DNA of 64,000 bases from Hymenobacter algoricola (GCF_039539525.1 NZ_BAABDH010000108.1:1-64000); one strand, 5' to 3'; counted from the first letter of the stretch, positions 16,667-26,541 are shown. Notes: generated by a model from the sequence alone, not told the origin. Translations and numbers: made by a program.

Positions 16667-17311
16667 ATGGTTGAGCGCATCCGCAGAATTTTAGAAGTAC
16701 GGCAACTGTCCCCTACGCAGTTTGCCGATGCTATTGGTATTGCCCGGCCCATTGTGAGCCATATCCTTAGCGGCCGCAATAAGCCCAGTCTGGAAGTGGT
16801 GCAGAAAGTAATTGCTGCTTTTCCGGACCTGTCCCTGCCGTGGCTTCTCAGTGGCAGCGGAGGAATGCTGGCTTCGGCAGCACCCCTGGTAGCTCAGGAG
16901 CCTGCCCGGGAGCCAGCAACGGCAGCTGAGGCCGTAGCACGCCCCAGACGAGCCCGAGCCGTGGTTGAACCGCCGGCACCTCCTGTCGCCATCCCGACGG
17001 CTGCAGTGGCCCGTGAAATAACCACTCAGCTGCCGCTGCATCTGGTAACAACTCCTCCCGTGTCCTCAGCAGCTACCGAGCCCGTAGCGGCCCCGGTAGA
17101 AGCAGCGCCGCCACAGCCGCAAGCAAGCCCTCCCCCAGCAATGGTGGCAACTCCCGCTCCGCCCATCATAAGCGCAGCCGCTGCCCCTGCCCCTGCCCGT
17201 GTCGCTCCGGCCCTGGCTTCAGCTTTCCTGAGTGGATCGGAAAAGGCTATTCGGCGCATCGTCATCTTCTACCACGACGGCACCTTCGCGGATTACCAGC
17301 CAGAAAAATAA
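16667..17311 (+). CDS. XRE-type HTH regulator with disordered linker
   Basis: A 214-residue protein. Residues 1-65 are a helix-turn-helix of the Cro/C1 type ('LEVRQLSPTQFADAIGIARPIVSHILSGRNKPSLEVVQKV'), followed by 'PDLSLPWLLSG', a segment usual after such domains. Residues about 70-185 are almost entirely Ala/Pro/Val and must be disordered. The last 24 residues ('SEKAIRRIVIFYHDG' then TFADYQPEK) form a separate hydrophobic beta-like module. It probably binds DNA as a dimer; the tail could bind a ligand or partner. No operon partner: the next 790 bp have no gene. The target is unknown. Confidence 0.85.
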   Translation: MVERIRRILEVRQLSPTQFADAIGIARPIVSHILSGRNKPSLEVVQKVIAAFPDLSLPWLLSGSGGMLASAAPLVAQEPAREPATAAEAVARPRRARAVVEPPAPPVAIPTAAVAREITTQLPLHLVTTPPVSSAATEPVAAPVEAAPPQPQASPPPAMVATPAPPIISAAAAPAPARVAPALASAFLSGSEKAIRRIVIFYHDGTFADYQPEK

Positions 17312-18101
17312 ATCCGGAAAGCCCCGCAATGCGTAGGTCTGAACGGGCCCAGGTCAGGGTATGGGCTTTCCTGCCAGCAGCAGTGTCTGATAAGTCTTCT
17401 CTGAAGCATTATGCTAGCCTGGTACAATTTGGCAGATTGGCTTTTCCACAGCGGCTCAGACTCCTGTTTAGCAATGAAAAGGTCTTTGTTGGTGAGCGTA
17501 TAGGGGACTTTAAGGATGCCATAATTATAAAAATATATATGAGTAATTGCGAGTCTTTCTATAGCGTAAATTACATTTTAATTTGTTTTTTATCAGTTAG
17601 TTAGCTGCGTATTGCTATACGAAAGAGTGAACAGTATTAACTCTCCATTCAACCGGGGTTGATTATAGGTTAAGTTACAATAGGCAAGGGTTCATTTTAT
17701 CGAACGGCAGAAACTCCGGAAAAACAGTTTCTGCTAAGGCGGTTGACAGAGGTCTGACGTCGAAAAAGACAATGCTCCGCAAAGAAGACTCCGCTAACGT
17801 GTTTAGCCGGCAAGAATTTCAACCATATACTTTGCGTCCTGAATATTACAGTGCCGTAGCTTTCGGGTATCCGAAGCACAAAGGGGCGGCGCTGCTGAGG
17901 AAGTAGTATATTCTCTGATTAGGTGTTACATATGTTTCAGCCCTGTGGGCTGAGACGCCCAGGCTTGCCTCGCAAAACAAGTAACATATCTGTTGCGACG
18001 AGCGGACTGCCGCTGGGCTGTTTGTGGCCGGGCCAAAAAAGGGCGGTGAGGTTACTGGGATAAAGCTTGGCGGTTTTGGGGGTGGTGCTTACCTTTGGGT
18101 C
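17312..18101. other. AT-rich gene-free stretch with small inverted repeats
   Basis: About 790 bp without a convincing gene. From roughly 17500 to 17930 the base composition is far more AT-rich than the rest of the window. Two short perfect inverted repeats are present: CAGAAACT/AGTTTCTG at 17708-17733 and TCAGCCC/GGGCTGA at 17937-17953. Short frames exist on both strands but lack family resemblance, codon bias or start context. It could hold a small RNA, a decayed insertion or long regulatory DNA. Confidence 0.5.
18067..18097 (+). promoter_or_regulatory. Candidate leaderless promoter of the small lipoprotein gene
   Basis: TTG at 18067-18069, a 20-bp spacer and TACCTTTG at 18090-18097 match the Bacteroidota promoter (TTG-N17..23-TAnnTTTG). 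The ATG is at 18102, about where transcription should begin, implying an mRNA with almost no leader. Confidence 0.5.
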
Positions 18102-18272
18102 ATGAAAAAGTCCCTGCTGCTCCTGCTGTTCGCTGCCTGCGCTTCCTTGTCCCTCACGTCCTGCGAACAGGCACCCGACGCTGAGAAAGACCCCAACGCC
18201 GATGCCGCCTATAAGCGCAGCCACCGGGCTGATGGATACCGCGAAGCTCAGCGTAGCAACCCCGCTCAGTAA
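18102..18272 (+). CDS. Small putative lipoprotein
   Basis: A 56-residue protein with a lipoprotein signal (MKKSLLLLLFAACASLSLTSC) whose lipobox is LTSC. The mature 36 residues are polar (EQAPDAEKDPNADAAYKRSHRADGYR-type composition) and without known domain. It should be anchored to the inner or outer membrane. A promoter-like element directly abuts the start and a terminator follows at 18317, so it is a stand-alone unit. The function is unknown. Confidence 0.65.
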   Translation: MKKSLLLLLFAACASLSLTSCEQAPDAEKDPNADAAYKRSHRADGYREAQRSNPAQ

Positions 18273-18316
18273 GTAGCCCTCGGCGGCTGGCAACGCTTCT
18301 CTTTCTGCTATCATAA

Positions 18317-18350
18317 AAAGCCCCACCCGATTTACTTCGAGTGGGGCTTT
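18317..18350. terminator. Terminator after the small lipoprotein gene
   Basis: AAAGCCCCAC / GTGGGGCTTT stem with A and T runs on either side, lying between the lipoprotein gene and the convergent gene ending at 18387. Confidence 0.75.
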
Positions 18351-18386
18351 GCTATTTGTGGCGGGTTGGAACCTTGCCCGAGCCTA

Positions 18387-18860
18387 TCAGGCGGAAACGG
18401 GTACGAGCGTCGCCGTCAGATCAGGCAGGTAGATGTCTTCCAGCAGGGCATTTTCGAGCAGGTCGGCCCAGGTGCGCAAGTACAGCACCACATCATCGCG
18501 CTGGTTATGGCGCAGGGCATTGCGGCGCTCAATGGGAATAGCCCGGCGGATGGTGGCGTCGGAGAGGCGCTCGAGGTGGGCCAGGTCGGTGCGGGTAAAG
18601 CCCAGGGCCAGCATCTCGTCGATAGTAGCGTCGATGGGCAGGCCACTGGTAGGGCAGTAGTCGGTAAGCTGCCGCTCCCAGTCGCCGTAGCGCTGCATAG
18701 CGCGGGCGTGGATTTCGGCTTTGGTGAGGTGGGTGATGGTCTGGGCGAGGTGGCCGCAGTTGCAGCTGCCCATGTGCCCCCACTGGTAGGGCGCTTCGGT
18801 GGCGAGGCGCTGGGCGGTGTTGCGCAGGGCCTGAATAACGGGAAGGGTGCTCTTAGCCAT
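18387..18860 (-). CDS. Conserved protein of unknown function with CNCGH motif
   Basis: A 157-residue, mainly helical cytosolic protein starting MAKSTLPVIQALRNTAQRLA. Residues 28-40 read 'GHMGSCNCGHLAQ', a Cys-x-Cys-Gly-His cluster that could bind a metal, and a second cysteine lies in 'TDYCPTSGLPIDATIDEML' near 88. It contains no transmembrane segment. I recall relatives annotated only as hypothetical in Cytophagales. It lies downstream of the RhlE-like helicase gene in the same direction, but a terminator at 18993 and 196 bp separate them. Function not assigned. Confidence 0.75.
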   Translation of the reverse strand: MAKSTLPVIQALRNTAQRLATEAPYQWGHMGSCNCGHLAQTITHLTKAEIHARAMQRYGDWERQLTDYCPTSGLPIDATIDEMLALGFTRTDLAHLERLSDATIRRAIPIERRNALRHNQRDDVVLYLRTWADLLENALLEDIYLPDLTATLVPVSA

Positions 18861-18992
18861 ACAAAAATGAGCTTGAGGGGAATCAACCGGGGAAAAGACT
18901 GGTACGCTGATAAGCCGGATGATAAGGGTTTTGTTTCAGCTGGTGAGTTGGTTGGACCGAAAAATCAGCTAACGGCCCTTGGAATCACGCCT

Positions 18993-19031
18993 ACAAAAAA
19001 ACGCCCGGTCCTGCGACCGGGCGTTTTTTGT
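18993..19031. terminator. Terminator of the RNA helicase gene
   Basis: Near-perfect inverted repeat ACAAAAAAACGCCCGGTC / GACCGGGCGTTTTTTGT with T runs on both strands, directly after the helicase stop. Confidence 0.85.
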
Positions 19032-19056
19032 AGCCAGTACGGGTTGCAAACCGCGG

Positions 19057-20478
<1,422 letters not shown>

Positions 20479-20712
20479 CAGAAGGGAAATGGGAGAAAAA
20501 AAGGCCGCGGCACAGGTTGAAACGGCCGGTTGCAGCCCTTTTTAAAGAAAGCAGGCTGCGGGTACAGAAAAAAGAAAAGGAAAGTGGGCCTGAAAGACCG
20601 GAAATGACCGGGGCGTGGAGCCGGATTGGTCAGAAAACGTATAAGCCCAACAGAATGCCGGAGGCTTTCGGCTCCATTTTGAAAAAACTATTTCTCACTC
20701 GTATCCAGGCTT

Positions 20713-21231
20713 ATGAACGTCACCGACCGCCACCTACTCTACGATGGCCACTACAAACTTACGCAACTCCTGGTGCAGGACGGTGCCCAGCAGCTCAAAC
20801 GGGAGCGGTTTGAGCCCGGACCGGCCGTCGGAGCCCTGGTTTTCGACACCCGAAAGCAGCGCTACGTCTTCGTGCGGCAGTTTCGGGTGGGTCCTGAGTC
20901 GGAGGTGCTCGAAATTCCGGCCGGCATGCTCGATCAGGAAGATACGAGCCCCGAAGAAGCCGTGCGCCGCGAAATCCGGGAGGAGCTGGGCTACGACGTC
21001 GACAAGCTGGAGGCCATCGTGGAGTGCTTCGCGTCGCCGGGTAACAGCGCCGAAAAGTTCTACCTCTACTACGCCGAGGTCAGCCGGCAGACCGGCGCCG
21101 GGGGCGGCGTGGCCGAGGAGCATGAGCAGCTCGAAATAGTGCTGCTCACGCGGGCCGAGCTGGCGGCCGAGCCCTGGCAGGATGCCAAAACCCTGGTGGC
21201 CGTGCAGTGGGAGCGGCTGCGCCAGCAGTAA
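20713..21231 (+). CDS. NUDIX hydrolase, ADP-ribose pyrophosphatase-like
   Basis: A 172-residue Nudix protein. The Nudix box (Gx5Ex7REUxEExGU) is at 71-93 in 'GMLDQEDTSPEEAVRREIREELG' order, with all catalytic Glu residues present. The N-terminal segment 'DGHYKLTQLLVQDG' and 'VFVRQFRVGPESEVLEIPAG' just before the box are typical of the NudF/ADP-ribose pyrophosphatase group, which cleave ADP-ribose and related nucleotide sugars. The exact substrate is not certain. It is flanked by a terminator on its 3' side and has no operon partner. Confidence 0.9.
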   Translation: MNVTDRHLLYDGHYKLTQLLVQDGAQQLKRERFEPGPAVGALVFDTRKQRYVFVRQFRVGPESEVLEIPAGMLDQEDTSPEEAVRREIREELGYDVDKLEAIVECFASPGNSAEKFYLYYAEVSRQTGAGGGVAEEHEQLEIVLLTRAELAAEPWQDAKTLVAVQWERLRQQ

Positions 21232-21265
21232 GCGCTGACGTTTACCATTTGGAAAAACAGCTACT

Positions 21266-21304
21266 AAAAAGCCGAGCCGGTTGTAAACCAGGTTCGGCTT
21301 TTTA
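21266..21304. terminator. Terminator between convergent genes
   Basis: AAAAAGCCGAGCC / GGTTCGGCTTTTT stem-loop (one G-T wobble) between the NUDIX gene and the convergent secreted-protein gene. Confidence 0.8.
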
Positions 21305-21331
21305 GGGGGTCAGCAAAGCTGAAAAAGCGCT

Positions 21332-21883
21332 TTACTGCGGGCTGATGATGTATTCGAAGCTTTGCTTGAGCTTGGAGTCGGTGATGGTAAGCGTGAGGGG
21401 CTGCGCGGTTTCGGTTTTAACAAATGGAATGCTGCGCGTGCTCTTGTACTGATCCTGGTTCCAGAAGCGGCCGGTGCCCGGCGTGAGCGTCTGGGCGAAA
21501 ACCTCCTTGCCGTCCTTGTCCTTGGCCGACAGCGCCAGCAGGGAAGGGTCGGCATTCTGGGCGCCGCGCCGGTACATGGTCACGGTCAGCTCACCGCCGG
21601 GGGGCAGCGTGCGCAGGCGGCGCTGGTAGGTGCTGTCGGCCCAGCGGTTCATCTCGCGCTGCGCGTCGATGGCAGTGAGCATCTCGGCGTAGGGACGGTA
21701 GGCCACGCGGGTCATGGTGGCGTCTTTCTGGGAGTCCTCGTCAGTGTTTTTGGTCACGTTCTGCACCAGCGCACACTCTTCATCCTTCTTCGGCCGCAGG
21801 TAGCGCTTGCGCTCGGGGGTAATCATCTGGGCCGAAGCCGCCAGCGACGACAGCAGGGAAACGAGCAGGAAAAGTTTTTTCAT
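21332..21883 (-). CDS. Secreted protein of unknown function
   Basis: A 183-residue protein started at the ATG at 21883, giving a good signal peptide (MKKLFLLVSLLSSLAASAQ). The open frame continues far upstream, but that part is only GC-driven. The mature protein is mixed charged/polar, with 'YAEMLTAIDAQREMNRWADSTYQRRLRTL' as a likely helix and a beta-rich C-terminal half ('ELTVTMYRRG', 'LTLTITDSKLKQSFEYIIS'). No family recognised. Probably periplasmic. Confidence 0.7.
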   Translation of the reverse strand: MKKLFLLVSLLSSLAASAQMITPERKRYLRPKKDEECALVQNVTKNTDEDSQKDATMTRVAYRPYAEMLTAIDAQREMNRWADSTYQRRLRTLPPGGELTVTMYRRGAQNADPSLLALSAKDKDGKEVFAQTLTPGTGRFWNQDQYKSTRSIPFVKTETAQPLTLTITDSKLKQSFEYIISPQ

Positions 21884-22320
21884 CAGGGTATAGTAAAGAA
21901 GAAGCCGAACGGCGGCCGGGCCGCGCCGCCCAAAGGTACGCAGGCGGCCGGCCGCCGCCGCGGCCCCGCGTTCAAACCCCGTGCCGGAACGACGGAACCC
22001 CCGCCGGCCGCGCCGAACCACGCGCCCAAAAAAGTTGACAAAGCCGTAACACGGCCGTAATAGCGGCATCACACCGGCCGACGACCTTTGAAATAGGTTA
22101 ATCGTCCTGATCATATGCACGCTCCCGCCGCAGTTCCGTTGTTGCGCCGCCTGGCCCGGGGGCTGGCTTATGGGTTGTTCCAGGCCGCGCTGGGGCTGGC
22201 CTTCGCGGGCCACTCGGCCGCGGGCGTCTGGTCGCCCTTCCGGCTCGGCGGCGAGGAGCGGCAGAAAATCCCGACCCGGCCCCGCCGCCGGGCCCGTCTG
22301 CATGCTAACCCCGCCCTCGG
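21884..22320. other. Intergenic region between divergent genes, no supported gene
   Basis: About 435 bp of GC-rich sequence separating the divergent secreted-protein gene and the LpxH-like gene. A 69-codon plus-strand frame (22115-22324) ends in the ATGA of the next gene but is low-complexity Ala/Arg/Pro and not supported. Confidence 0.4.
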
Positions 22321-23220
22321 ATGAGTGAACTCAAGCGCCCGCGCCGGCGAAAAGTAGAAGTAGTAGTCGTGTCCGATGTGCACCTGGGCACCTACGGCTG
22401 CCACGCGGCCGAATTGCTGCGCTACCTGAAAAGCGTGAAGCCCCGGGTGCTGGTGCTCAACGGCGACATTGTGGACATCTGGCAGTTCAGCAAGCGCTAC
22501 TGGCCCGCCGCCCACATGCGGGTGGTGCGCTACCTGGCCGGCCTGGCCGCCAAAGGCACCAAGATCCACTACCTGACCGGCAACCACGACGAGCTGCTGC
22601 GCAAATTTGCCGGTACCCACCTGGGCAACTTCCGCATCGACAACAAGCTGGTGCTCGACCTGCCCGACGGCAAAGCCTGGCTGTTCCACGGCGACGTGTT
22701 CGACGTGACCATGCAGCACTCGCGCTGGCTGGCCCGGCTCGGGGCCCACGGCTACGACTCGCTGATTCTGCTCAACCGCGTCGTCAATTTCCTGCTCCAC
22801 AAGCTGGGCCGGCCCCGCGTGGCGCTGTCGAAGGCGGTGAAGAACCGGGTGAAGGGCGCCGTGAACCTGATCAGCGGCTTCGAGCAGACCGCCGCCCGCA
22901 TTGCCGTCGACAATGGCTACCGCTACGTGGCCTGCGGGCATATTCACCACCCCGAAATCAAAACCGTGACCACGCCGGAAGGCGAGGTGGTGTACCTGAA
23001 CTCCGGCGACTGGGTCGAAAACCTGACGGCGCTGGAATATTCCGCCGCCACCGGCTGGCAGCTCTACCGCTACGCCGACGACCCCGCTATGCAGCAGGCG
23101 GCGCCCCACGAAATTGACGCCGGCGACCAGGCCGCCGATACGCCCGTTACCGAGCTGCTCAGTGATTTGCTGGTGGAGCTCAACCTGCACCCGCCCGCGG
23201 CGGCCCCGTCACCAGCCTAA
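22321..23220 (+). CDS. UDP-2,3-diacylglucosamine diphosphatase-like metallophosphoesterase
   Basis: A 299-residue calcineurin-like phosphoesterase of the LpxH/YbbF group. Metal-binding motifs in order: 'VVSDVHLG' (DxH), 'LNGDIVD', 'LTGNHDELL', 'LFHGDVFD' and 'ACGHIHHPEI'. LpxH removes UMP from UDP-2,3-diacylglucosamine to yield lipid X in lipid A synthesis at the cytoplasmic face. The protein is longer than E. coli LpxH (about 240) through a C-terminal extension after 'NSGDWVENLTALEY', as is common for the Bacteroidota homologues. The next gene starts 6 bp after its stop, indicating an operon with a glycosyltransferase. Confidence 0.85.
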   Translation: MSELKRPRRRKVEVVVVSDVHLGTYGCHAAELLRYLKSVKPRVLVLNGDIVDIWQFSKRYWPAAHMRVVRYLAGLAAKGTKIHYLTGNHDELLRKFAGTHLGNFRIDNKLVLDLPDGKAWLFHGDVFDVTMQHSRWLARLGAHGYDSLILLNRVVNFLLHKLGRPRVALSKAVKNRVKGAVNLISGFEQTAARIAVDNGYRYVACGHIHHPEIKTVTTPEGEVVYLNSGDWVENLTALEYSAATGWQLYRYADDPAMQQAAPHEIDAGDQAADTPVTELLSDLLVELNLHPPAAAPSPA

Positions 23221-23226
23221 CTCCTT

Positions 23227-24237
23227 ATGCCCCGCATCCTTTACGCCATTCAGGGCACCGGCAACGGCCACCTCAGCCGCGCCCTCGATATCGTTCCGCT
23301 GCTTGAGCAGCACGCCAGCCGCGTCGACGTGCTGGTCAGCGGGCCGCCGGCCGACATCCGGCTGCCGTTTGCGGTGAAGTACCGCTGCCACGGCATGGGG
23401 TTTGTATTCGGCAAAAAAGGCGGCATCAACTTCGTCAAGACCTTCTGGCAGCTCAACTCCGCCGCCTTTCTGCGCGAAATCCGCCAGCTGCCCGTCACGT
23501 CGTATGACCTGGTCATCAGCGACTTCGAGCCGGTGTCGGCCTGGGCCTGCCAGCTGCGGCAGGTGCCCTGCGTGGGCCTGAGCCACCAGAGCGCCGTGCT
23601 GAGCGACTACGCCCCGCGCCCCCGGCAGGAAGATCTGCTCGGGCGGGCCGTGCTGCGCCACTACGCGCCCACCACGGCCCAGGTCGGCTTTCACTTCGAG
23701 CGCTACGAGTCCGGCATTCACACGCCCGTCATCCGGCGCCAGGTGCGCGAGCTGACCCCGCAGAACGACGGCCACTACACCGTCTACCTGCCCGCTTTTG
23801 ATGAGCCGACCCTCGTGCGCCGCCTGCGCTACCTGAGCGCCACCACCCGCTGGGACGTGTTTTCCAAGCACAGCCAGCAGGAATCGGAGCAGGGCCTGGT
23901 GCGGGTGCGGCCCGTGAGCGGCGCCGCCTTTACCGACAGCCTGGCCCGCAGCGCCGGGGTGCTGTGCGGGGCCGGCTTCGAGACGCCCGCCGAGGCGCTG
24001 TACCTGGGCAAGAAGCTGCTGGTGATACCGATGAAAAACCAGTACGAACAGGCCTGCAATGCCGCCGCCCTGGCCCGCCTGGGCGTGCCCGTGGTGAAGG
24101 GCCTGCAGGACAAGCACCTGGCCGGCCTCGACGAGTGGCTGCAAACCGGCCGCCCGGTGCCGGTGCAGTACCCGGATGAAACGGCCGCCGTTATCAGTCA
24201 GCTGCTGCTGGCGCACCTGCCGGTGGCAGTGCGCTAG
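23227..24237 (+). CDS. MurG-like (GT-B) glycosyltransferase family protein
   Basis: A 336-residue protein with two Rossmann-like halves. The N-terminus 'RILYAIQGTGNGHLSRALDIVPLL' matches the GxGH(L/x)SR glycine-rich loop of MurG/GT28-type enzymes, and the C-terminal donor site is represented by 'GVLCGAGFETPAEALYLGKKLLVIPMKNQYEQACNA' with the conserved GxxT-E-x-x pattern. No membrane segment. It starts 6 bp after the LpxH-like gene, so the two are likely co-translated; this suggests a role in a glycolipid or envelope glycan, but the donor and acceptor are unknown. Confidence 0.83.
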   Translation: MPRILYAIQGTGNGHLSRALDIVPLLEQHASRVDVLVSGPPADIRLPFAVKYRCHGMGFVFGKKGGINFVKTFWQLNSAAFLREIRQLPVTSYDLVISDFEPVSAWACQLRQVPCVGLSHQSAVLSDYAPRPRQEDLLGRAVLRHYAPTTAQVGFHFERYESGIHTPVIRRQVRELTPQNDGHYTVYLPAFDEPTLVRRLRYLSATTRWDVFSKHSQQESEQGLVRVRPVSGAAFTDSLARSAGVLCGAGFETPAEALYLGKKLLVIPMKNQYEQACNAAALARLGVPVVKGLQDKHLAGLDEWLQTGRPVPVQYPDETAAVISQLLLAHLPVAVR

Positions 24238-24280
24238 CCGGGCTTATTTCCCAATTGCTGCCAAAACACGTTCTTACCGA

Positions 24281-25747
24281 ATGCCCGATATTATTGTCGA
24301 CCTGCCCGCCGCTTTCTTTCCCGCCACCACGCCCACGCCCTATTGCCGCGCCGACTTTGGCCCGGACTTCCACTGGGGGGTAGCGGCGGCCGCCTACCAA
24401 ACCGAAGGCGCCTGGAATCAGCGCGGCAAGGGGCCCAGCATCTGGGACGAGTTTGTGCGGCGCCCGGGCCGCATCCGCCGCGGGGAAACGGCCAAGATTG
24501 CCGCCGACTTCTACCACCGCTGGCCCCAGGACCTGGAGCTGCTCTACCAAATGGGCATCCCGGATTTCCGCTTTTCCGTGGCCTGGTCGCGGGTGATGCC
24601 CCAGGGCACGGGCGCTGTCAACGCGGCCGGGATGGACTTCTACGACCGCCTCATTGATGGGTGCCTGGAGTGCCATATCACGCCCTGGGTTACACTCTAC
24701 CACTGGGATTTGCCGGCCGCCCTGCAGCGCCGCGGCGGCTGGACCAACCCCGACGTGGTGGGCTGGTTTACTGATTACGCCCAGCGCGTGGCCGCCCGCC
24801 TCGGCGACCGGGTGCAGCACTGGATGGTGCTCAACGAGCCGATGGTGTTTGTGGGGGCCGGGCAGCTGCTGGGCCTGCACGCGCCGGGTAAGCGCAGCCT
24901 GGGCGGTTTTCTGGCCTCCGTACACCATGCCGCGCTGGCCCAGGCCGAGGGCGGCCGGGCCCTGCGGGCCGCGCTGCCCGCCACGGCCCGGATCGGCACT
25001 ACCTTTTCCTGCTCGCAGGTTACGCCCTGGCGGCCCACGCTGCCCCGCGACGTGCGTGCTACCCGCCGCGCCGACGCCCTGCTCAACCGGCTGTTTGTGG
25101 AGCCCGCGCTGGGCCTGGGCTACCCGGTGGCCGACCTGCCGCTGCTCAGCTGGCTGGACCGCTACCACCGCCCCGGCGACGAGGCCCGCCTGCCCTTCGC
25201 CTTCGACTTTCTGGGGGTGCAGAACTACACCCGCGAAGTGGTGCGCTACTCGCCTTTCGTGCCGCTGGCGTGGGCTTCGCTGGTCGGGGCGAAGCAGCGC
25301 GGGGTGCCCTATACCCAAATGGGGTGGGAGGTGTACCCCGAGAGCCTCTACCATATGCTGCACCAGTTCGGGGCCTATGCCAATGTGCCCCGCCTGCTCG
25401 TAACGGAAAACGGGGCGGCTTTCCCCGACACGGTGACTGCTGCCGGCTGTATTCCGGATGCGGGTCGGCGGGCCTACCTGCGGGCGGCCATCGGGCAGGT
25501 GCTGCGCGCCCGGCGGGAGGGCGTGCCCGTCGACGGCTACTTCGCCTGGTCTTTCACCGACAACTTCGAGTGGGCCGAAGGCTACGAGCCCCGCTTCGGG
25601 CTGGTGGGCGTCGACTTCGCCACCCAGCAGCGCACGGTAAAAGAATCGGGGCGCTGGTACCAGCGCTTTCTGGCAGGAGAGAAGGTTGAGCAAAATGCCG
25701 GCCCGCTGCTGGAATCGGCGCGCGGCCTGCCGGCGGCCCGGAAGTAG
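24281..25747 (+). CDS. Glycoside hydrolase family 1 beta-glucosidase
   Basis: A 488-residue GH1 enzyme, start at ATG 24281 (MPDIIVDLPAAFFPAT). The acid/base is Glu186 in 'MVLNEPMVF' and the nucleophile Glu376 in 'LLVTENGAAFPD'. Other family marks are 'FHWGVAAAAYQTEGAW' near the N-terminus and 'GYFAWSFTDNFEWAEGYEPRFGLV' at the C-terminus, which contain the glycone-binding Gln, Trp and Glu residues. No signal peptide, so it acts on small beta-glucosides inside the cell. It begins 43 bp after the glycosyltransferase gene in the same direction and may share its transcript. Confidence 0.95.
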   Translation: MPDIIVDLPAAFFPATTPTPYCRADFGPDFHWGVAAAAYQTEGAWNQRGKGPSIWDEFVRRPGRIRRGETAKIAADFYHRWPQDLELLYQMGIPDFRFSVAWSRVMPQGTGAVNAAGMDFYDRLIDGCLECHITPWVTLYHWDLPAALQRRGGWTNPDVVGWFTDYAQRVAARLGDRVQHWMVLNEPMVFVGAGQLLGLHAPGKRSLGGFLASVHHAALAQAEGGRALRAALPATARIGTTFSCSQVTPWRPTLPRDVRATRRADALLNRLFVEPALGLGYPVADLPLLSWLDRYHRPGDEARLPFAFDFLGVQNYTREVVRYSPFVPLAWASLVGAKQRGVPYTQMGWEVYPESLYHMLHQFGAYANVPRLLVTENGAAFPDTVTAAGCIPDAGRRAYLRAAIGQVLRARREGVPVDGYFAWSFTDNFEWAEGYEPRFGLVGVDFATQQRTVKESGRWYQRFLAGEKVEQNAGPLLESARGLPAARK

Positions 25748-25781
25748 CGGGGCGGCTTGCCAACGACAGGGTTTGCCAGCC

Positions 25782-26435
25782 CTACTTCCATTTTTCGGGA
25801 TACACGCTGATGCCTGCCAGCAGGAAGCGCGGCAGCCGTCCCATGGTTTCCTGGCGCTCGGTGTTGGCCGAAAAGGAGTTAAGGCTGTACACGCGGTTGT
25901 TGAGCAGGTTGCGGGCCGACAGCGTTAGTTTCACCCGCTCGCCCGTGAAGAGAAACTTACTGACGTTGACATCAACCAGCAGGTTGGAGTTGCTGCCGCC
26001 CGCGGCATACGAGTTCAGCACGGCCGTGGCCGCTACCTGCGTGAAGGGGCTGCCGCCCCACTTCTTGTCCAGCCGAAAAGCCGGCTCGTGCCGGGCATTG
26101 CGCACTGCCGCCGCGCCGGCCGCGGAAGAGGTTTGCTGGGTAAAAACGGTGCGCCAGTCCAGCTTGAGTACGGTGCCCTGCGGGCCGTTCCACTTCACCC
26201 CGGCCGCCGCCACCCCCAGGAAAGTACGGAGCGGCAGCACGGTTCCCTGCGTCAGAATGGCGCCCTGCAGCCATTGGGCGGTAAAGAAGGAGTGCAGACT
26301 GTAGGATTTTTGCTGATTGAGCTGAAACCACAGCACCGACGCCGACGTGGCCCGGACGCGCACATCGGGCTGCCCGTAGGTGCGGGACAAAAAAACCAGG
26401 GAGCTGAGCTGGACGTCCGTTAGAACAGGCTGTTC
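25782..26435 (-). pseudogene. C-terminal remnant of an outer-membrane beta-barrel/TonB receptor-type gene
   Basis: About 218 codons reading 'SSLVFLSRTYGQPDVRV', 'SYSLHSFFTAQWLQGAIL', 'LLVDVNVSKFLFTGERVKLTLSARNLLNNRVYSL' and ending 'RLPRFLLAGISVYPEKWK'. The 'LSARNLLNN' strand and the aromatic-terminated last strand are typical of the C-terminal barrel of TonB-dependent receptors and related outer-membrane proteins. No plug domain, carboxypeptidase-like domain or signal peptide is found upstream: homology-like sequence stops near 26435, where another decayed frame begins. The piece lacks any plausible start, so it is a truncated relic rather than a gene. Confidence 0.65.
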
Positions 26436-26539
26436 ATCCCGGCTGCGGCGGGCCGGTACTCTACAAAATCCTCCGGCCAGAAGCTGGCCTGGGGCTGGCG
26501 CTGCAGCGTGGCGGCATCCAGGTAGTGCCCAGAGCCAGG
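26420..26539 (-). pseudogene. Possible 3' end remnant of another minus-strand gene
   Basis: In a different frame from the barrel remnant there are 39 codons ending in a TAA at 26420-26422, with the protein-like sequence 'GHYLDAATLQRQPQ' and 'WPEDFVEYRPAAAGMNSLF'. Upstream of 26539 the frame turns into implausible Cys runs. I cannot assign a family. It may be the tail of a deleted neighbour or the out-of-frame continuation of the same relic. Confidence 0.35.
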
Positions 26540-26541
26540 CC

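Noticed and set aside
16432..16779. 115-codon minus-strand frame over the XRE gene start
   Set aside because: It overlaps the HTH-coding sequence and promoter region and has no family features.
17329..17604. 91-codon frame in the AT-rich region
   Set aside because: No family resemblance, poor start context and changing base composition inside the frame.
22115..22324. 69-codon frame overlapping the LpxH-like start codon
   Set aside because: Ala/Arg/Pro-biased sequence without motif; the overlap with ATGA is likely chance.
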